In this document: positions 29,366 to 41,040 of the stretch, one piece after another
How the letters are laid out: each line of letters begins with the position of its first letter
Numbering within the stretch: position 1 is the first letter of the stretch
Source: Ewingella americana
Lineage (GTDB): Bacteria > Pseudomonadota > Gammaproteobacteria > Enterobacterales > Enterobacteriaceae
Reading direction: 5' to 3'
Assembly (NCBI RefSeq): GCF_006438725.1
Contig: NZ_RCZD01000019.1
Span: 1 to 64,000 of the forward strand
Length of the DNA stretch: 64,000 nucleotides
Made by a program: the position numbers and the translations under genes
Notes under the pieces: generated by a model
Databases searched by the model: none
Told to the model about the DNA's origin: nothing
What the model saw: only the letters and a program-made list of their open reading frames with translations

Positions 29366-30211
29366 TCAGTCGAGCCTCGTGTGGGTTTTACGCAGCAGAC
29401 TGTCGCCGAGCAGGTTGCAGCTCACCACCAGCGCGGCAATCACCAGCCCTGGATACAGCACCAGCCACTGAGCGAGCAGCATGTAAGAGCGGCCTTCGCC
29501 GATCAGATTGCCCAGCGTCGGCGTCGGCGGCTGAATACCCATTCCGAGAAAACCAATCGACGCTTCCAGCACGATCAGGCGCGGAATGTCCAGCGTCAGC
29601 AGGACAATCAGCGGCGTCAGCAGGTTAGGGAACACATGGCGCAGTAAAATGCGTGGTGCGGAGAACCCCATGGCTTTCACTGATTCGATGTATTCCAGTT
29701 CGCGGATTTCCAGCGTTTTGGCACGGGCAACGCGGGCGTATATCGCCCAGCTGGTCACGCCCATGATGAGAATGATATTGGTGAGCGAGGCACCAAACAG
29801 CGCCATCACCAGTAAGATCAGCAGGATAAAGGGCACGGCGAGCTGAATATCCATCAGGCGCATGATCAGCGCGTCCAGCCAGCCACCGGCATATCCGGCA
29901 ATCATGCCCAGCAGCGAGCCGGTCACTGCGGCAATGGCCGCAGCCAGCAGCACGATCATCAGCGAAAGCCGGGTGCCGGAGAGAATGCGTGAGAGTAAAT
30001 CGCGGCCCAGTTGGTCAGTGCCCAGCAGATGGTGAGCGCCGGGCGCAGAAAACGCCGCCGCCAGATCGTTGGTTAACGGATCCGGTAGCGGTAACCACGG
30101 CGCAAGGAGCGCCGGGATGATGACGAGTAACAGCAACAGCCCGCCGAGAATGCCGTCGCCATAAAACCGGCGACGGGGTTTTCGCTGCAAAGCTGAGCGC
30201 AGTGAAATCAT
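29366..30211 (-). CDS. ABC transporter permease, DppC/GsiD-like
   Basis: A 281-aa partner permease. It has the N-terminal Arg-rich cytoplasmic stretch typical of DppC, a first helix at about residues 20-43, five more helices, and an EAA loop ESVKAMGFSAPRILLRHVFP. It overlaps the binding-protein gene by 4 bp. With the DppB-like protein it forms the membrane channel. Confidence 0.93.
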   Translation of the reverse strand: MISLRSALQRKPRRRFYGDGILGGLLLLLVIIPALLAPWLPLPDPLTNDLAAAFSAPGAHHLLGTDQLGRDLLSRILSGTRLSLMIVLLAAAIAAVTGSLLGMIAGYAGGWLDALIMRLMDIQLAVPFILLILLVMALFGASLTNIILIMGVTSWAIYARVARAKTLEIRELEYIESVKAMGFSAPRILLRHVFPNLLTPLIVLLTLDIPRLIVLEASIGFLGMGIQPPTPTLGNLIGEGRSYMLLAQWLVLYPGLVIAALVVSCNLLGDSLLRKTHTRLD

Positions 30212-31701
30212 TTAAGCCTCAGATCAAACAGCGGAATACGGGAGTCTGCGCGGCCGGTGAAGGTCACATCGTCGGCACTGGCGTAAAGTGAGTCTTCTTT
30301 ATACAACGGGATCAGCGGTTGCTGCTGAGCAACCCACTGCTGGATCTGCTGCAAAATCTTCTCACGTTTGGCCGGATCCACCGTGGTGCGGCTGCTGTTG
30401 AGCAACGCATCCAGTTCCGGTGAATTCACCGTCGAATAGGGTTCTCCAGAATGCAGGATCGGATACAGCGCGGCATCGGCATCCAGCGTCTGGGTGGAGC
30501 CCCACGCCAGCATGTACATCGGCGCCTGTTTCTGCGAGGCCACCTGCTGGGTATAGACCGACCATTCCGGCACTTCCAGTTCGGCTTTTACGCCAATGGC
30601 AGCCAGATCCTGCACAATCGCCTGGGCGACGTCGGCGCTGGCGATATAACGGCGCGGCGCCTGGAAGCGCAGGGTGAATCCTTGCGGATAACCCGCTTCC
30701 GCCAGCAGGGACTTCGCTTTGGCGATGTCCTGTGCCGGAGCCGGGATCGCGTCATAACCAAAGTCTTTCGGTCCGGCCATCGTGCCGGTGGGTGTACCGA
30801 AACCGTGCAGCAAATCGCGGGTATACGCCGTGCGGTTGAGAGCCAGAGACAGCGCCTGACGAACGCGGACATCATTCAGCGGTTTCTGATCGTTCTTCAG
30901 CCCGAGATAAATCGTCAGGCCGCCATTTTTGACCTGTTCCAGATGTACGCCGGGTTTATTCTTCAGCGCGGGCACCAGATCGGCCGGAACGCCATCGACC
31001 AGTTGTACTTCGCCGGTCAGCAGAGCGGTGATTCGGCCGGTCGCTTCAGGAATCGGCCGCCAGGTGACTGTGTCGATCGCAGGTTTGCCACGCCAGTAAT
31101 CGGGATTGGCCTGCATCACCACTTTTTCATCCGGGATAAAGGTTTCCAGCCTGTAGGCACCGGAACCCACCGGTTTACGGGCAAATTCCGCCGCGCCCAC
31201 TTTGGTGACATATGCCGGTGGCACAATATAGGTCGGATAGCGGCTCATGCGGGTTGGCAGCAACGGGTCAGGGCCGCTGGTGTGAATTTTCACCTGATAC
31301 TCACCGGTGATTTCCACTGACTTGATAGTGCGGATATAAGAGATGGTTGGCGCGTGGTTGGCCGGATCGAGTATGCGATCGATGGAGAATTTTACTGCCT
31401 GCGCATTCACCGGTTCGCCGTCACTGAACTTCACGCCTTCACGCAGGGTAAACTCCCAGGTGGTATCGTCGAGTGATTTCCAGCTCGTCGCCAGCCCCGG
31501 CTGCAACTGCATATTGGCATCGCGCAGCACCAGCGTATCAAAAAGATTATCCACCAACGTGGCGGATTCTTTCAGGAACCCGGGATCCATCGCCGTGGCA
31601 GACGTGGTTTGCGCGATCACCAGTTCAGAGGCGAAAGCCACCGGGGTGGTCAGGCTGATGAGCAGAGCCAGTGAAGCCAGTTTAAAGGCAGGTATTCTCA
31701 T
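30208..31701 (-). CDS. Periplasmic substrate-binding protein, family 5 (DppA/GsiB-like)
   Basis: A 497-aa SBP_bac_5 protein. The signal peptide (about 1-24) ends at AFA|SELVIAQ, and the mature start matches the family pattern with SATAMDPGF and LFDTLVLRD. The middle holds the conserved VNAQAVKFSIDRILDP block. These proteins bind di/oligopeptides, glutathione, opines or nickel chelates; the ligand is not readable. It is the first gene of the minus-strand operon, and the regulator gene is divergent. Ribosome site is weak (GGGAAT at long spacing). Confidence 0.92.
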   Translation of the reverse strand: MRIPAFKLASLALLISLTTPVAFASELVIAQTTSATAMDPGFLKESATLVDNLFDTLVLRDANMQLQPGLATSWKSLDDTTWEFTLREGVKFSDGEPVNAQAVKFSIDRILDPANHAPTISYIRTIKSVEITGEYQVKIHTSGPDPLLPTRMSRYPTYIVPPAYVTKVGAAEFARKPVGSGAYRLETFIPDEKVVMQANPDYWRGKPAIDTVTWRPIPEATGRITALLTGEVQLVDGVPADLVPALKNKPGVHLEQVKNGGLTIYLGLKNDQKPLNDVRVRQALSLALNRTAYTRDLLHGFGTPTGTMAGPKDFGYDAIPAPAQDIAKAKSLLAEAGYPQGFTLRFQAPRRYIASADVAQAIVQDLAAIGVKAELEVPEWSVYTQQVASQKQAPMYMLAWGSTQTLDADAALYPILHSGEPYSTVNSPELDALLNSSRTTVDPAKREKILQQIQQWVAQQQPLIPLYKEDSLYASADDVTFTGRADSRIPLFDLRLK

Positions 31702-31797
31702 TTACGGTCATTCCCAAAGTGAAGCCGCCAGAAGCATTGACGGAATTAAAGTTTAATCAGGGCGTTTTTAAACGTTCAATTAATGCTCAATTTCTTA

Positions 31798-31824
31798 ATA
31801 CATGATATATCCTATATAATGTAT
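31798..31824. promoter_or_regulatory. Probable GntR operator between regulator and ABC operon
   Basis: ATACATGATATA (31,798-31,809), a TCC centre, and TATATAATGTAT (31,813-31,824) form an inverted repeat matching at 11 of 12 positions per arm. A TATAAT lies inside the right arm (31,815-31,820) and could be the -10 of the regulator gene. Location in the divergent gap and symmetry fit a FadR-type GntR dimer site. Confidence 0.6.
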
Positions 31825-31887
31825 TTTTGGCAAGCTACAGTTTAAACCGCAAAAGAAAAGCCATAATTTTGCTAAAGGAAATGTCAC

Positions 31888-32553
31888 ATGTTTGAGATGG
31901 AAAAAGCGCAGCGTGTCAGCCTGACCATGCAGGTCGAAGCCAAACTGAAAGGGGCGTTAATTGTCGGCGTCCTCAAGCCGGGCGCGCGTCTGGTCACCAA
32001 AGATATCGCCGATCAGTTGGGTACCAGCGTGACGCCGGTGCGCGAAGCGTTGCTGCGGTTGGTGTCTGCCGGTGCGCTGGACGCCACCCCCGCTCAGGCA
32101 TTTTTGGTGCCAAAAATTCCGCTGGCGCGTTATCAGGAAATCACGCTGATCCGCAAAAATCTCGAAGGTTTGGCGGTGTCACAAGCGTCTTTGCACGTCA
32201 CGCCGGAGCAACTCATGTTACTCACCTCGCTGAATGCGAAATTCATGGCGGCAAAAGTGGAGAACGACGTCGAAGAGGCCTTACAGGCGAACCGTGAGTT
32301 CCGCTTTACGCTGTATGAGATGGCGGCTATGCCGACGCTGACGGCGCTTATCGAGCAACTGTGGGTGCAAATCGGCCCGTGCTTTAACTATCTTTATCCG
32401 CAGTCTTCGCACATGGCTAAAGGGAAGCACAACTACGATCAGCTGCTGCTGGCGCTGGAAGCGGGCGACAGCAAACGGTGCGTGAAGCTGATTCATAAAG
32501 CCATTGATGACGGCGCGGCGATTCTGGGGGAACACTATTTTTCGCAGGAGTAA
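31888..32553 (+). CDS. GntR-family regulator, FadR/FCD subfamily
   Basis: A 221-aa regulator with an N-terminal winged HTH (IADQLGTSVTPVREALLRLV, about residues 42-61, the GntR hallmark) and an all-helical FCD ligand domain. AAAGGAA precedes the ATG by about 8 nt. Divergent from the ABC/enzyme operon and next to a strong palindrome, it is the likely repressor of that operon, with the transported compound or a breakdown product as effector. It ends 24 bp from the convergent bglG stop. Confidence 0.9.
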   Translation: MFEMEKAQRVSLTMQVEAKLKGALIVGVLKPGARLVTKDIADQLGTSVTPVREALLRLVSAGALDATPAQAFLVPKIPLARYQEITLIRKNLEGLAVSQASLHVTPEQLMLLTSLNAKFMAAKVENDVEEALQANREFRFTLYEMAAMPTLTALIEQLWVQIGPCFNYLYPQSSHMAKGKHNYDQLLLALEAGDSKRCVKLIHKAIDDGAAILGEHYFSQE

Positions 32554-32577
32554 GTCTTGCATGGGAGCCAGCCCCCA

Positions 32578-33414
32578 TTACCCCGTGCCGTCCTCCAGAC
32601 GACTGATATGCAGGCTGAGCCAGGTGAGCTCATCTTTTGGTAAAGAAATGTGATATTTTTCCTGTACATAATCGCGGATAGCCCACGAAACGGCCATCGC
32701 GGCAGGGCGATGACGCAGCAGTTCCTGATAGAAATCTTCGGTGTCGCTGGCGGTGATTTTCCCGGTTAATATCCGCTCGGCAAAATAGCGCAGATGGGTG
32801 ATGAAACGCATATAGTTCACCGAGTGGGTATCGATGGATTTATTGAGTTTGTAGCGGACAATCTCGGCGATCCGGTTGACCAGTTCCACCTGTTGATGGG
32901 CGGTGGTGGTGTCGGTATCGCCTGACGCGTTGATTAAATGAAAAGCAATGTTCACCGCCTCATCCGCAGGCAGAGATACACCAAAACGTGAATCGACCAG
33001 CGCAATGGCCTGCTGACCGATGTCGTACTCCTTCTGATAGTACCGCTTAATCTCCCAGCTCAGTTTATTGACGAAATACTCGTTTTTCTGGCAGCGCTCC
33101 ACCGCAAAAAAGAGGTGCTCAGTGAGGGTGAAAAACAGCACCGGATTGAGTTTTTTGTCATAGGCAGGCTGTGCCAGCCGGATGATGTCGTGGGTCACAT
33201 CAAAAAAAGCCGCAGGAATGGTGGTCGTCAGTGATAAAAAATGTCGCGATTTTAGATCCTGTATCGGAATAAACACCTTTTCGACGTGCGCAATATCAAT
33301 CTGCATGCCCGGCTGGGCGTTAAAACCCAGCCCTTTGCCAAACAGCACCATTTCCTGTTGTTCATGTTCGACCAGGAGCATGCTGTTATTGAGCGATTTC
33401 TTCACTGTGATCAC
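32578..33414 (-). CDS. bglG: BglG/LicT-family transcriptional antiterminator
   Basis: A 278-aa RNA-binding antiterminator. The N-terminal CAT domain (about 1-55) binds the RAT RNA. Two PRD domains follow with the phosphorylation-site histidines in LTEHLFFAVE and NIAFHLINA (PRD1), and ITHLRYFAERI and SLHISRLED (PRD2). PTS-dependent phosphorylation by BglF and HPr controls its dimerisation. It is the last gene of the bgl operon here (in E. coli bglG comes first). The RAT in the bglF leader (36,808-36,836) is its obvious target. Confidence 0.93.
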   Translation of the reverse strand: MITVKKSLNNSMLLVEHEQQEMVLFGKGLGFNAQPGMQIDIAHVEKVFIPIQDLKSRHFLSLTTTIPAAFFDVTHDIIRLAQPAYDKKLNPVLFFTLTEHLFFAVERCQKNEYFVNKLSWEIKRYYQKEYDIGQQAIALVDSRFGVSLPADEAVNIAFHLINASGDTDTTTAHQQVELVNRIAEIVRYKLNKSIDTHSVNYMRFITHLRYFAERILTGKITASDTEDFYQELLRHRPAAMAVSWAIRDYVQEKYHISLPKDELTWLSLHISRLEDGTG

Positions 33415-33441
33415 GGTATTTTCCTGCGGCCAATTTCACGT

Positions 33442-36731
<3,290 letters not shown>

Positions 36732-36755
36732 TGCACGCATCCCCTGAGCCGAAAC

Positions 36756-36813
36756 AAAAAAAAAGACCTGAAGCCCCATCGCCTTCAAAGAAGAGGATGG
36801 GGCTTCAGGTCTT
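36756..36813 (-). terminator. Leader terminator of the bgl operon
   Basis: Read on the minus strand, an 18-bp perfect stem (arms at 36,796-36,813 and 36,763-36,780) encloses a 15-nt loop and ends in a run of nine T (36,756-36,764). It lies between the promoter side and the bglF start, so it blocks the operon unless antitermination occurs. Confidence 0.92.
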
Positions 36814-36836
36814 GCCTACGCATGTAGTAACACGCC
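36808..36836 (-). promoter_or_regulatory. RAT, ribonucleic antiterminator site
   Basis: On the minus strand the sequence GTGTTACTACATGCGTAGGC with following AAGACC fits the RAT consensus of BglG/LicT/SacY targets (TGTTACTG...GCAGGCAAAACC). It overlaps the first arm of the leader terminator, so binding of the BglG dimer prevents the terminator from folding. Confidence 0.88.
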
Positions 36837-36950
36837 TGTGTGGCCATTTCTGTTTAAACGCCGCAGGAAGTCAAACAAAACAGCTGAAAAGGTACGGTAA
36901 ATGTGAGTTCACAGACAAAAAATGCCGGTGGTCATTTCAGGTCATGCGGA

Positions 36951-37196
36951 TTATTTGATTTCAGTAACAAAGCTTTCGCGGCTGCGACGAACTTTCTTCA
37001 AGTTCACCAGCCAGTCACCTTCGGTTGCGCGGTCGGCGACAATTCCCAGCAACATCTGGCGATTTTTCCAATCTGATCCCCTTAGCATGCAGGTATCGAA
37101 ATTGAAAACTGCATATTCTCCCTGCTCATTTTCACTTTGCTCGGCCACGAGTTTCTGATTTTGGTAAAATCTAAATAATCGGACTTTTCTCGTCAT
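36951..37196 (-). CDS. Small hypothetical protein
   Basis: An 81-aa soluble protein with balanced composition and no signal peptide or membrane segment. I do not recognise a family. It lies alone between the bgl leader and the T6SS, on the opposite strand to the T6SS genes. No good ribosome site is visible before the ATG at 37,196, so either expression is weak or the start differs. Its AT content matches the surrounding region. Confidence 0.5.
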   Translation of the reverse strand: MTRKVRLFRFYQNQKLVAEQSENEQGEYAVFNFDTCMLRGSDWKNRQMLLGIVADRATEGDWLVNLKKVRRSRESFVTEIK

Positions 37197-37608
37197 CGGT
37201 TGCGTTTTGAACGAATTTATCCCCTAAGTCAAATTCACCGATTATCATAAGTCCTTATCCTATAAGGCTCACAGGGCCTTTATAATAAAATTCTTATAAA
37301 TCAAAAAGATGATACATTTTTGTTAAATCCTATTTTTGCAAAATTACGTTACACAATTTAATTTCCCATAACCCAATCAATATTTTTACACTCCCTTCAA
37401 TAGGTACTTATCCGAAATTTTCTATTTCAGATTAAGGCTTAAAAATACCGTGTCATGCTCGCCAGTAAATGGAATGTACTCGCTTTTGGCCCCGGTTTTC
37501 TTTACGTCGGATGACGTAAATTGGAAGATTTTTTGGCAGGGTAAGCCTTTCTTATTCATTTCTCGCTGGCATTGACCACTTCTATTAATCCATAGAACAG
37601 GGATAGCC
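37197..37608. other. AT-rich control region upstream of the T6SS
   Basis: 412 bp with no supported gene; one small reverse frame (37,422-37,610) has no coding features. The segment is strongly AT-rich, as expected for an H-NS-silenced T6SS promoter region. CCTTATCCTATAAGG (37,253-37,267) is an inverted repeat, and a TATAAT occurs at 37,281-37,286, but I cannot assign a convincing -35. The tssB ribosome site AGGGAT lies just before the start. Confidence 0.5.
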
Positions 37609-38106
37609 ATGTCTAACTCCTATCAGTCCGAGATCCCCAAGGCCCGCGTTAACATTCAACTGAGTGTGCATACCGGTGGTGCTCAGAAGAAAGTCGAGTT
37701 ACCCCTCAAGCTGATGGTGGTGGGGGATTACAGCAACGGTGCCGAGCAACGTCCGGTATCTGAGCGTGAGAAAGTCAACGTCAACAAAAACAACTTCGAC
37801 AGCGTGCTGTCCGAATTCTCTCCCTCCGTCAATCTTTCCGTTGAGAACACGCTGGCCGGTGACGGCAGCGAAGAAAACGTCAGCCTCTCCTTTGCTCAGA
37901 TGAAAGACTTTGAGCCGGAGCAGGTAGCCCGTCAAATCCCTCAGTTGAAGGCCATGCTTGCCATGCGCAATCTGCTGCGCGACCTGAAGGCCAACCTGCT
38001 GGACAACGCGACCTTTCGCAAAGAACTGGAAAAAATCCTGCTTGACCCAACTCTCAGCGCTGAACTGCGCAGTGAGCTGTCTTCCCTGGCACCGAAGCAA
38101 GCCTAA
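37609..38106 (+). CDS. tssB: T6SS contractile sheath small subunit TssB
   Basis: A 165-aa protein of the TssB/VipA/IglA family. The N-terminus has the typical KARVNIQLSV and ELPLKLMVVGDYS blocks, and the rest is helical. It co-assembles with TssC into the cytoplasmic sheath that contracts to fire the Hcp tube and is recycled by ClpV. First gene of the T6SS run, 34 bp before tssC. Confidence 0.95.
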   Translation: MSNSYQSEIPKARVNIQLSVHTGGAQKKVELPLKLMVVGDYSNGAEQRPVSEREKVNVNKNNFDSVLSEFSPSVNLSVENTLAGDGSEENVSLSFAQMKDFEPEQVARQIPQLKAMLAMRNLLRDLKANLLDNATFRKELEKILLDPTLSAELRSELSSLAPKQA

Positions 38107-38140
38107 CTGTCGTGATGTTTAACGGATTAACGAAGAGAAA

Positions 38141-39688
38141 ATGCTGATGTCTGTGAAAAATGAAAATGCCGCTGGCGGTGAAAGCATCGTACTTGAGCGC
38201 CCGGAAGCGGGCAGCGTGTACGCTTCCCTGTTTGAAAAAATCAACCTGAGCCCAGTGTCAACGCTGAGTGCACTGGATATCTGGCAGGATAATCAGGCAA
38301 TGTCTGATGCCACTGCCGATGAGCGTCTGACCGCCGGTATGCAGGTGTTTTTGGAGTGTTTGAGTAAAGCGGGCTCGAAGGTTGAAAAACTGGATAAGAA
38401 CCTGATTGACCACCATATCGCTGAACTGGATTTTAACATTAGCCGCCAGCTGGATGCGGTCATGCACCATGAGGCATTCCAGTCCGTAGAATCCCTGTGG
38501 CGCGGGGTGAAATCACTGGTAGATAAAACTGATTTTCGTCAGAACATCAAAATCGAGTTGCTTGACCTGTCGAAAGACGATTTGCGCCAGGATTTTGAAG
38601 ATGCGCCGGAAATTATTCAAAGCGGATTATACCGGCACACGTATACGGCTGAGTACGACAGCCCGGGCGGCGAGCCAATTGCTGCGCTGATTTCTTCTTA
38701 CGAGTTTGATGCGTCTGCTCAGGACGTGGCGCTGCTGCGTAATATCTCCAAAGTCTCTGCCGCCGCGCATATGCCGTTTATCGGTTCGGCGGGCCCGAAA
38801 TTCTTCCTCAAAGACAAAATGGAAGAGGTCGCGGCGATTAAAGATATCGGCAACTATTTTGACCGCGCCGAATACATCAAATGGAAATCCTTCCGCGAAA
38901 CGGATGACTCCCGCTATATCGGTCTGGTGATGCCACGCGTGCTGGGTCGTCTGCCGTATGGTCCAGACACCGTGCCGGTGCGCAGCTTCAACTATGTGGA
39001 AGAGGTGAAAGGCCCGGATCACGATAAATACCTGTGGACCAACGCCTCGTTTGCCTTTGCGGCCAATATGGTGAAAAGCTTCATCAACAACGGCTGGTGC
39101 GTACAAATCCGTGGCCCGCAGGCCGGTGGTGCAGTGCAAGACTTGCCTATCCATCTGTACGATCTGGGTACCGGTAATCAGGTAAAAATCCCGTCTGAGG
39201 TGATGATCCCGGAAACCCGCGAGTTTGAATTTGCTAACCTCGGTTTTATCCCGCTGTCGTACTACAAAAACCGCGACTACGCCTGCTTCTTCTCGGCCAA
39301 CTCCGCGCAAAAACCTACGCTGTATGACACTGCTGATGCGACGGCTAACAGCCGTATTAATTCCCGTCTGCCCTACATCTTCCTGCTGTCGCGTATTGCG
39401 CACTACCTGAAGCTTATTCAGCGTGAAAACATTGGCACGACTAAAGATCGCCGTCTGCTGGAGTTGGAGCTGAACACCTGGGTGCGCACGCTGGTGACCG
39501 AAATGACCGATCCGGGTGATTCACTTCAGGCTTCTCATCCGCTGCGCGATGCAAAAGTTACCGTAGAAGACATCGAAGATAACCCGGGCTTCTTCCGCGT
39601 GAAACTGTATGCGGTACCGCACTTCCAGGTTGAAGGGATGGACGTCAACCTTTCGCTGGTTTCTCAGATGCCAAAGGCCAAAGCATAA
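38141..39688 (+). CDS. tssC: T6SS sheath large subunit TssC
   Basis: A 515-aa TssC/VipB/IglB protein. Clear family blocks are FNISRQLDAVMHHEAFQSVE and SLWRG, then FIGSAGPKFFL, FRETDDSRYIGLVMPRVLGR and LPYG, and a C-terminal EDIEDNPGFFRVKLYAVPHF. Full length. Translation may begin at ATG 38,141 or the second ATG at 38,147. It forms the sheath with TssB. Confidence 0.96.
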   Translation: MLMSVKNENAAGGESIVLERPEAGSVYASLFEKINLSPVSTLSALDIWQDNQAMSDATADERLTAGMQVFLECLSKAGSKVEKLDKNLIDHHIAELDFNISRQLDAVMHHEAFQSVESLWRGVKSLVDKTDFRQNIKIELLDLSKDDLRQDFEDAPEIIQSGLYRHTYTAEYDSPGGEPIAALISSYEFDASAQDVALLRNISKVSAAAHMPFIGSAGPKFFLKDKMEEVAAIKDIGNYFDRAEYIKWKSFRETDDSRYIGLVMPRVLGRLPYGPDTVPVRSFNYVEEVKGPDHDKYLWTNASFAFAANMVKSFINNGWCVQIRGPQAGGAVQDLPIHLYDLGTGNQVKIPSEVMIPETREFEFANLGFIPLSYYKNRDYACFFSANSAQKPTLYDTADATANSRINSRLPYIFLLSRIAHYLKLIQRENIGTTKDRRLLELELNTWVRTLVTEMTDPGDSLQASHPLRDAKVTVEDIEDNPGFFRVKLYAVPHFQVEGMDVNLSLVSQMPKAKA

Positions 39689-39701
39689 GGCGGTAGCAGG
39701 G

Positions 39702-41040
39702 ATGAAAATTTATCGTCCACTGTGGAACGAGGGGGCCTTGCTGTCCCCTCAGCAATTCCAGCAGCAGTCGGAGTGGGAATCTTTTCGCAGCGCAGGCGTG
39801 TCGGCTCTGGCGTCTCCTTTCCCGTGGGGAGTCGAAAAGGTAGCGTTTGATGATCACTTACTGGCGTCGGGACTTATTCAAATCTCACAGCTGCGTCTCT
39901 GGCTGGAAGACGGCTCCCTTATCGATACGCAAAGCAGTGATTTACCGCCTGTCCCGCGCGAGCTCGATGCTGCTCAGTTGGCGGGTCTTGATGCAGTCAC
40001 CGTCGTGATTGCACTGCCGCTGATGCAGTCAGGCATGACCAACGTCCAGCAGGATACGGTGATGTCAGACAGGCCGCTGCGTTACCGCGAAGAGTGGGTC
40101 ACGGTTGCGGATACTTTCGGATCTGAAGACGAGTCGATGGCCGTTGCGCGCTTCAATTTTTCCATCCGGTTTGCTCATGAAAGTAACGAGTCATGGAAAA
40201 CCTGTCCTGTGGCACGTCTCATTCGGGACGGGCAGGGCGGATGGCGTCAGGACCCGGCGTTTATTCCTCCTGTGGCTTTATTCGGCGCTGCGTGAACGCC
40301 TGGTTCTGCTCAATCGCCAGCTTCGCTCCCGTCGTCAGCGCCTGATGTCGATGCGTCGTGAAAGTAACGAACGCCTGGCAGATTTTGCTGTCGCGGACGT
40401 CTCTCTGTTCTGGCTGTTGAATGCCCTTAACTCCCATGCGCGGGTGCTGACGGAATATGAACGATTTCCGGCTCGTCATCCTGAGCAAGTTTGGGCAGAG
40501 CTGGCACGTCTGGCGGGCAGCATGCTGACGTTTTCTCTGGACCACGATCTGGATGCTATTCCCGGCTATGACCATGCTGAACCGGCCAATGCTTTCCCGC
40601 CGCTGTTTGAGCTGATCACCGGTTTGCTGGAAGCGAGTCTGCCGTCGCGGGTTATCGCCCTTGAGATGTCGCGTCCGGACGAGCAGACCTGGAAAGCCTC
40701 TTTGCACGATGTCCGTCTGCGCGAAGAAGCCGACCTGTATCTCTCCGTGCGTTCGGATATTCCGGCCTGGCAGATAGCCGATAAATTCCCGGCACTTTGT
40801 CAGGCAGGTTCGCCGGATGATGTGAATGAGATCTACAGCGCAGCTCTCAAGGGTATCCCGCTTATTCCTGTCAGCCGGGTACCGGCCGCCTTACCGGTAC
40901 GGATGGAAAACCAGTACTTCGCACTCGACATGGAAAGCACTGCTGCCCGTGAGATGCAGGATCAGGGGGTCTGTATGTTCTACGTGCCGTCGTTACTGGG
41001 CGCGCTGGAGCTTGAACTCTTTGCGGTGTTGCGCTCATGA
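39702..41040 (+). pseudogene. tssK: T6SS baseplate protein TssK, interrupted by a frameshift
   Basis: The first part, from ATG 39,702, begins MKIYRPLWNEGALLSPQQFQ and stops at TGA 40,293-40,295 shortly after FIPPVALFGAA. The second part continues in the +1 frame from about 40,270 (LRERLVLLNRQLRSRR, MSMRRESNERLADFAVADVS) to FYVPSLLGALELELFAVLRS at 41,040. Together they cover a full-length TssK (about 445 aa). TssK links baseplate and membrane complex and is essential, so the frame change would inactivate the apparatus unless it is an assembly error or recoded (+1 shift at GCG-TGA-A). Both parts keep conserved sequence, so any inactivation is recent. Confidence 0.85.

Noticed and set aside
32561-32578. 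Hairpin between the GntR and bglG stops as a bidirectional terminator
   Set aside because: The stem is short with an internal mismatch and has no T run on either strand.
36732-36788. Longer N-terminus for BglF
   Set aside because: It would start within the leader terminator stem; the EIIB domain and a good ribosome site fit the ATG at 36,731.
36902-36913. TGTGAGTTCACA as a CRP site for the bgl operon
   Set aside because: The two half-sites are separated by 2 nt instead of 6, so it does not fit CRP binding.
37422-37610. Small reverse gene upstream of tssB
   Set aside because: It has no ribosome site or conserved feature and runs into the tssB start; best seen as chance in an AT-rich control region.
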